DNA from: JAWLAT01 sp041395325
GTDB lineage: Bacteria > Pseudomonadota > Gammaproteobacteria > Xanthomonadales > SZUA-5
Direction of reading: 5' to 3'
Length of the DNA stretch: 64,000 bases
NCBI GenBank assembly: GCA_041395325.1
Contig: JAWLAT010000006.1
Coordinates: 1 to 64,000, forward strand
In this document: positions 59,616 through 64,000 of the stretch, in pieces
Numbering within the stretch: position 1 is the first letter of the stretch
Layout: each line of letters starts with the position of its first letter
Position numbers and translations under genes: made by a program
The notes under the pieces: generated by a model
The model's database searches: none
What the model was told of the DNA's origin: nothing
What the model saw: the letters and a program-made list of their open reading frames with translations, nothing else

Positions 59616-60416
59616 ATGTCGCCAGCCAGCCTCACCATCCCCGCTCTGGTTGCCTACGGACTGGCCGCCTGGTCATCGGTGGGCGCCATGCGACGACAAC
59701 CCACCCGCGTACCTTGGGGTGGACTGCTGCTCGCTGGGCTGGCGCTGTTGCTGCACGCGGCCGTGATGGCCACGCTCTGGGGTGATCAGGAATGGCGATT
59801 CGGCTTCGTTCGCGCCCTGTCCCTGGTCGGCTGGCTGATGGCCCTGCTGGTGGTGCTGGGGAGTCCCTTTTCACGGGTTCGGGTTCTGCTGATTGCGGCC
59901 CTGCCGATCGCCGCACTGGCGCTGGTCGTGCCCGTGCTGTGGCCCGACCAGACGGCACCATCCTCGGTCGGCGACTGGCGGATCCAGCTGCATGTGGGCC
60001 TGGCGCTGGCGGCCTACAGCGTGTTGTCCCTGGCGGCATTGCAGGCCGGCTTCCTGGCCCTGACCGACCTGGCCCTGAAGCGTCGCCGCCTGGACTGGGA
60101 ACCGGACTTCTTTCCGCCGTTGTCGAGCATGGATCAGATGCTGTTCCAGCTGATCGGTGCCGGTTTCGTGCTGCTCAGCCTGACCATCCTGACCGGCGCG
60201 CTGTTCATCGAGGACTGGTTCGCCCAGCACCTGATTCACAAGACCGTGCTGACCTTCACTGCCTGGCTGACCTTCGGTGCATTGCTGTGGGGTCGTTGGC
60301 GGCATGGCTGGCGCGGCCAGCGCGCCGTGCGCTGGACGCTGGCCGGGATGCTGTTGCTGCTGCTGGCCTTCTTCGGCAGCAAGTTCGTTCTGGAGTGGAT
60401 CCTGCAGCGCTACTGA
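59616..60416 (+). CDS. CcsA-like (YpjD) cytochrome c biogenesis membrane protein
   Basis: 266 residues with about eight helices. LHVGLALAAYSVLSLAALQAG and the histidine in HKTVLTFTAWLTFGALLWGRWRHGWRGQRA fit the CcsA/YpjD family; the characteristic WWD tryptophan motif of haem lyases is not seen. The gene stands next to ffh, as ypjD does in many gammaproteobacteria. It may help haem handling or have another role. Confidence 0.85.
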   Translation: MSPASLTIPALVAYGLAAWSSVGAMRRQPTRVPWGGLLLAGLALLLHAAVMATLWGDQEWRFGFVRALSLVGWLMALLVVLGSPFSRVRVLLIAALPIAALALVVPVLWPDQTAPSSVGDWRIQLHVGLALAAYSVLSLAALQAGFLALTDLALKRRRLDWEPDFFPPLSSMDQMLFQLIGAGFVLLSLTILTGALFIEDWFAQHLIHKTVLTFTAWLTFGALLWGRWRHGWRGQRAVRWTLAGMLLLLLAFFGSKFVLEWILQRY

Positions 60417-60433
60417 GCGACGCGGAACACATC

Positions 60434-63079
60434 TCAGCCCTGCGCGGCCACCCAGGCCGGCATTTCGGCCAGCAAGGCAGGTAGCTGCGGCAGATCGTCA
60501 CCGCCGCCCTGAGCCATGTCCGGCCGCCCGCCGCCTTTCCCGTTGATCTGCCTGGCCACGTGCTGCAAGAGATCGCCGGCCTTGACCGACTGCAAGCCCT
60601 TGCCGGCGACACCGGCCGCCAGGCTGACCTTGCCATCGCGAGCAGCGGCCAGCAGCACGGCGCAATCGCCCAGCTTCGACTTCAGCGCATCGATCATCTC
60701 GCGCAGCTGCCGCGCCTCAACCCCTTCCAGCCGTTCGGCCAGCACCCGAATACCGTTGACCTCGACCGCACGGCTGGCCAGATCGCCGCTGGCGGCGCTG
60801 GCGGCCTTGGCCTTGAGGCTTTCCAGTTCGCGCTCGGTGCCACGCAGCTTTTCCAGCAGTTGCGCCACCTTGTCGGCCACTGCATCCGGCCCGCTGCCGA
60901 CCATGCCCGCGGTCCGTGCCAGTTCCTGCTCACGTCGAGCGACAAACTCCAGCGCACCTTCGCCAGTCACGGCCTCGATGCGACGAATGCCCGCCGCGAC
61001 GCCGGTTTCAGCAGTAATGCGGAACAGGCCAATGTCGCCCAGCGCCGATACATGCGTGCCACCACACAACTCGGTGGAAAACTCACCCATCTTCAACACC
61101 CGCACACGGTCGCCATATTTCTCGCCGAACAGCGCCATGGCGCCGGCCTCGATGGCCTGATCGAAGGCCATCTCCTGCGCCTCGGCCTGGGCATTGGCGC
61201 GGATCGCCCGGTTGACCTGCCGCTCGATGCGCGCCAATTGCTCTGGCGTGACCGGCTGGAAGTGGGAAAAGTCGAAGCGCAAGCGGTCCGGCGCCACCAG
61301 CGAGCCCTTCTGCGTCACATGCTCACCCAGTTCCTCGCGCAGCGCCGCGTGCAGCAGATGGGTGGCCGAGTGATTGAGGATCGTGGCCTGACGGCGGGCC
61401 GCATCCACGCCGGCTTGCACCGGCTCATCCAGTGCCAACCGACCTTCCTCCAGCACGCCACGATGGCCGTGATAGACACCGGCCAACTTGACGGTATCCA
61501 GCACCCGGAAGCGACCCTGCTCGCCCAGCAGCCAACCGGTGTCACCGACCTGGCCACCCGACTCGGCATAAAACGGCGTCTGATCCAGCACGATCACCGC
61601 TTCTTCGCCCGCGTTCAGCGCGCCACGCGCCTCGTTGCCGACCAGAATGCGCTGCACCCGGCAGCCCGCTTCCTGCAATGAGTGATAGCCCAGGAAGCGC
61701 GTCGACGCCAGGCCCTGAGACTGCTCGGCGGTGATGCCAAAGCCCCCGCCAAACTGGCTGGCCTGGCGCGACTTCTCGCGTGCCGCCTCCATGGCCACCT
61801 CGAAGCCTTCGCTATCGACGGCGAGGCCACGCTCGCGCGCGACATCAGCGGTCAGATCCGCAGGAAAGCCGTAGGTATCGTAGAGCTTGAAGACATCGGC
61901 GCCAGCGATGGTGCCCTGGCTGCGCGCGGCGATCTCCTCGAACACCTTCATGCCCGCGTCCAGCGTCTCGGCAAAGCGTTCCTCTTCGGCCGCCAGCGCC
62001 TGGGTCACCATCGCTTGGCGGGCCACCAATTCAGGGTAGGCCTCGCCCATCACGTCGATCAGGGGCTGCACCATCTGATGGAAGAAGCCGGTCTGCGCAC
62101 CCAGCTTGTGGCCATGGCGCAAGGCACGCCGAATGATGCGACGAAGCACATAGCCGCGCCCCTCGTTGCCCGGCAGCACCCCGTCCACAATCATGAAGCT
62201 GCAGGCGCGAATGTGGTCGGCAATGACCCGCAACGAAGGATGATCGATGCCGTCCTGACTGGTCAGCGCGGCGGCCGCCTTCAGCAGATGGACGAAGCTG
62301 TCGATCTCGTAGTTGCTGTGCACATGCTGCAGCACCGCCGACAGGCGCTCCAGACCCATGCCGGTGTCGACGCAGGGCTTGGGCAGTGGCGTCAGACGGC
62401 CATCGGCATGCCGCTCGAACTGCATGAAGACGAGATTCCAGATCTCGATGTAGCGATCTCCGTCCTCGTCCGGCGAGCCCGGCGGACCACCCGCAATGTG
62501 CTCGCCGTGGTCGAAGAAGATCTCCGAACAGGGACCGCAGGGACCGGTGTCTGCCATCTGCCAGAAATTGTCCGAGGCATAGGGCGCCCCCTTGTTGTCG
62601 CCGATGCGGATGATCCGCTCGGCCGGCACGCCAATCACCTGGTGCCAATGATCAAAAGCCTCGTCATCGGTGTGATAGACGGTGATCCACAGTTTCTCGG
62701 CCGGCAGGCCGTAGACACCGGTCAACAGTTCCCAGGCAAAGTTGATCGCATCGGATTTGAAATAGTCGCCGAAGCTGAAGTTGCCCAGCATCTCGAAGAA
62801 GGTGTGATGGCGTGCGGTATAGCCGACCTGATCGAGGTCATTGTGCTTGCCGCCGGCGCGCAGGCAGCGCTGCGCCGTCGCCGCACGGCTGTAGTCGCGC
62901 TGTTCGGCACCCAGAAAGGTGTCCTTGAACTGCACCATCCCCGAATTGGTGAACAGCAAGGTCGGATCATTGCCCGGCACCAACGGACTGGAGGCGACCA
63001 CCCGATGGCCCTTGCCAGCGAAATAATCGAGAAAGGCCTTGCGAATCTGATTGCTGGAAAGCTGGGTCGCTGCAGACAT
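60434..63079 (-). CDS. alaS: alanyl-tRNA synthetase
   Basis: 881 residues. The class II motif 1 region (QIRKAFLDYFAGKGHRVVASSPLVP), HHTFFEMLGNFSFGDYFK, the editing site HSATHLLHAALREEL and the zinc site CGGTHV are all present. Start at MSAATQ, because the upstream extension translates the tandem repeats in the spacer. Charges tRNA-Ala. It follows recX on the same strand, matching the conserved recA-recX-alaS order. Confidence 0.98.
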   Translation of the reverse strand: MSAATQLSSNQIRKAFLDYFAGKGHRVVASSPLVPGNDPTLLFTNSGMVQFKDTFLGAEQRDYSRAATAQRCLRAGGKHNDLDQVGYTARHHTFFEMLGNFSFGDYFKSDAINFAWELLTGVYGLPAEKLWITVYHTDDEAFDHWHQVIGVPAERIIRIGDNKGAPYASDNFWQMADTGPCGPCSEIFFDHGEHIAGGPPGSPDEDGDRYIEIWNLVFMQFERHADGRLTPLPKPCVDTGMGLERLSAVLQHVHSNYEIDSFVHLLKAAAALTSQDGIDHPSLRVIADHIRACSFMIVDGVLPGNEGRGYVLRRIIRRALRHGHKLGAQTGFFHQMVQPLIDVMGEAYPELVARQAMVTQALAAEEERFAETLDAGMKVFEEIAARSQGTIAGADVFKLYDTYGFPADLTADVARERGLAVDSEGFEVAMEAAREKSRQASQFGGGFGITAEQSQGLASTRFLGYHSLQEAGCRVQRILVGNEARGALNAGEEAVIVLDQTPFYAESGGQVGDTGWLLGEQGRFRVLDTVKLAGVYHGHRGVLEEGRLALDEPVQAGVDAARRQATILNHSATHLLHAALREELGEHVTQKGSLVAPDRLRFDFSHFQPVTPEQLARIERQVNRAIRANAQAEAQEMAFDQAIEAGAMALFGEKYGDRVRVLKMGEFSTELCGGTHVSALGDIGLFRITAETGVAAGIRRIEAVTGEGALEFVARREQELARTAGMVGSGPDAVADKVAQLLEKLRGTERELESLKAKAASAASGDLASRAVEVNGIRVLAERLEGVEARQLREMIDALKSKLGDCAVLLAAARDGKVSLAAGVAGKGLQSVKAGDLLQHVARQINGKGGGRPDMAQGGGDDLPQLPALLAEMPAWVAAQG

Positions 63080-63180
63080 TGGAAGCTGGCATCGGGACTG
63101 GACCGCATAGTCTAGCCGTAGAACGCTCGAGTCCGGGCTCCAGCGACGATCCCTGATCACCAAGCGCGCGGCGCAACGAG

Positions 63181-63289
63181 ATCTGGAGTGCGGCGCAACG
63201 CACCGCTTTGGAGTGCGGCTCAGCGCGCCGCTTTGGAGTGCGGCGCAACGCGCCGCTTTGGAGTGCGGCGCAACGCGCCGCTTTGAAGG
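63181..63289. repeat. 25-base tandem repeats between recX and alaS
   Basis: Four 25-base units with the pattern CTTTGGAGTGCGGCGCAACGC-GCCG (63181, 63206, 63231, 63256) plus a partial fifth. The third and fourth are identical. An inverted copy lies at 63361-63390. The whole recX-alaS spacer (63080-63405) has no gene. GTGCGGCGC-type elements recur in Lysobacterales spacers as I recall. Confidence 0.9.
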
Positions 63290-63405
63290 CAACTCGATGC
63301 ACGGGGTCGTTCATGCAACCTCGAGTCCTGCGGCATGGCTTCTCGAAAGCGGCGAAGGATCGCCGCACTCCAAAGCGCATTGCGCCGCAGCCAGGGAGAC
63401 TTGCG

Positions 63406-63951
63406 CTAGGGTCTTGGACAGCGCCCAAGCAACTTGCGAATCACCGCTTCATCAAAGCCCCGGCCCTGCAGAAATCGGGCTCGGCGCGCCCATTCCCGCG
63501 CATCGGCTGGCGCCTCGCTGCCGAAGCGCTTGTCGCAGGCTTCGCGTGCCTGAGCCAGCCAGTCGACGTCTTCGTCGTGCGCCTCCAAGGCGTGCTGCAA
63601 CTGCGCCGGATCGACGCCCGCCTCACGCAGCCGCTGACGAATGCGCCGCGGACCATGCCCCTGACGCAAACCCTGGCGCAAACGCGCCTCCACAAAGCGC
63701 TCCGACGACAGCAGCCCGTCGCGCTGCAGTGCCTCCATCACGTCGATCACCGCATCTTCGGGAAAGCCCTTGCTCTGCAGCTTGTTGCGCAGTTCCTGCG
63801 GCGAATGCTCGCGCCGCGAGAGCAGATCAATCGCCCTGGCCTGGGCTTCGCTGCGCCATTGTTCGGGCGTGCGCTCCCTGAGCTCCAGCGTCGTGGATGG
63901 GTGATCGCGCCGGCCTCGCGGCGCGGCGCGATCGGGGCGCTCAGGCCTCAT
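63406..63951 (-). CDS. recX: regulatory protein RecX
   Basis: 181 residues, mostly helical: ALDLLSRREHSPQELRNKL-type first repeat (RAIDLLSRREHSPQELRNKL) and QRDGLLSSERFVEARLRQGL, GPRRIRQRLREAGVD. RecX modulates RecA filaments. The start at 63951 overlaps the recA stop by 11 bases; a shorter start is possible, because the first 30 residues are not conserved. Confidence 0.92.
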   Translation of the reverse strand: MRPERPDRAAPRGRRDHPSTTLELRERTPEQWRSEAQARAIDLLSRREHSPQELRNKLQSKGFPEDAVIDVMEALQRDGLLSSERFVEARLRQGLRQGHGPRRIRQRLREAGVDPAQLQHALEAHDEDVDWLAQAREACDKRFGSEAPADAREWARRARFLQGRGFDEAVIRKLLGRCPRP

Positions 63952-64000
63952 CCATGTCCGGCGCGCGCATCGGAATCTGACCCAGCAGCTTGTCGCGTAC
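63941..64000 (-). CDS. recA: 3' end of recA
   Basis: Minus strand: 19 codons (VRDKLLGQIPMRAPDMDEA) ending TGA at 63943-63941. The acidic end after a charged helix fits a RecA C-terminus, and recA normally precedes recX and alaS. Only the end is seen, so the name rests mainly on position. Confidence 0.75.
   Translation of the reverse strand, partial: VRDKLLGQIPMRAPDMDEA

Noticed and set aside
61682..63115. 477-residue open frame on the plus strand
   Set aside because: Antisense to alaS.
63181..63289. CRISPR array
   Set aside because: The units are directly adjacent without spacers, so it is a tandem repeat.

Overview
The window is chromosomal DNA from a GC-rich gammaproteobacterium, most likely of the order Lysobacterales (Xanthomonadales). 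Three things support this: the recA-recX-alaS order at the right edge, the rpoN-hpf-ptsN-hprK-rapZ-EIIA-ptsH-ptsI block in the middle, and the rlmE-ftsH pair divergent from yhbY. All identifications rest on reading the sequence and recalled family motifs; no database search was run. Genes are dense, many overlap by 1-8 bases, and no phage, insertion sequence, CRISPR array or integrase was seen.

Layout. 1-2 kb: end of a small exported protein and a MAPEG-like membrane protein. 0.7-6.8 kb (minus): an apparent operon of a secreted FG-GAP protein, a NarL-type regulator, a 7TM sensor kinase, a secreted esterase and an unknown protein. 7.2-11.7 kb (plus): three exported proteins (a large one with a lyase-like N-terminus, a collagen-like one, a small one). 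12.3-13 kb: an ArsR-type regulator with an operator inside its own promoter, plus a VOC protein. 13.2-18.8 kb: ftsH-rlmE divergent from yhbY, an Mth938-like gene, a DUF2721 gene, a PilZ gene and an AGMO-like hydroxylase. 18.9-25.3 kb: zinc-ribbon protein, methyltransferase, hutF and a fused 5-oxoprolinase-type enzyme. 25.3-32 kb: the regulatory PTS block with hprK, rapZ, hpf and rpoN. 32.3-36.1 kb: an unknown protein, a lipoprotein/M48 peptidase operon and two tRNAs. 36.1-41.2 kb: TetR regulator divergent from acyl-CoA dehydrogenase and enoyl-CoA hydratase, then rhomboid and Mrp. 41.3-45.3 kb: two exported proteins. 45.6-49.4 kb: tcdA and a CheX/CheY/CheA-like signalling cassette. 49.6-57.1 kb: CPA1 antiporter, cytochrome c'-like protein, a very large exported protein with a duplicated C-terminal domain, a zinc-binding protein, and a membrane protein/XRE/hydrolase operon. 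57.1-64 kb: ffh, two small unknown genes, a CcsA-like gene, alaS, a tandem-repeat spacer, recX and the end of recA.

How the genes work together. The PTS block encodes EI, HPr, two EIIA proteins and HPr kinase without any sugar permease, so it looks like a nitrogen/carbon signalling relay beside sigma-54. The TetR-ACAD-ECH unit is a fatty-acid oxidation module. The most unusual features are: a short hydrophobic-x-D-G-F-E motif shared by several exported proteins, the CheA-like kinase with an internal Hpt motif followed by CheY and CheX, the duplicated C-terminal domain of the 1065-residue exported protein, and two compact regulator/operator arrangements (12.3 kb and 55.2 kb).
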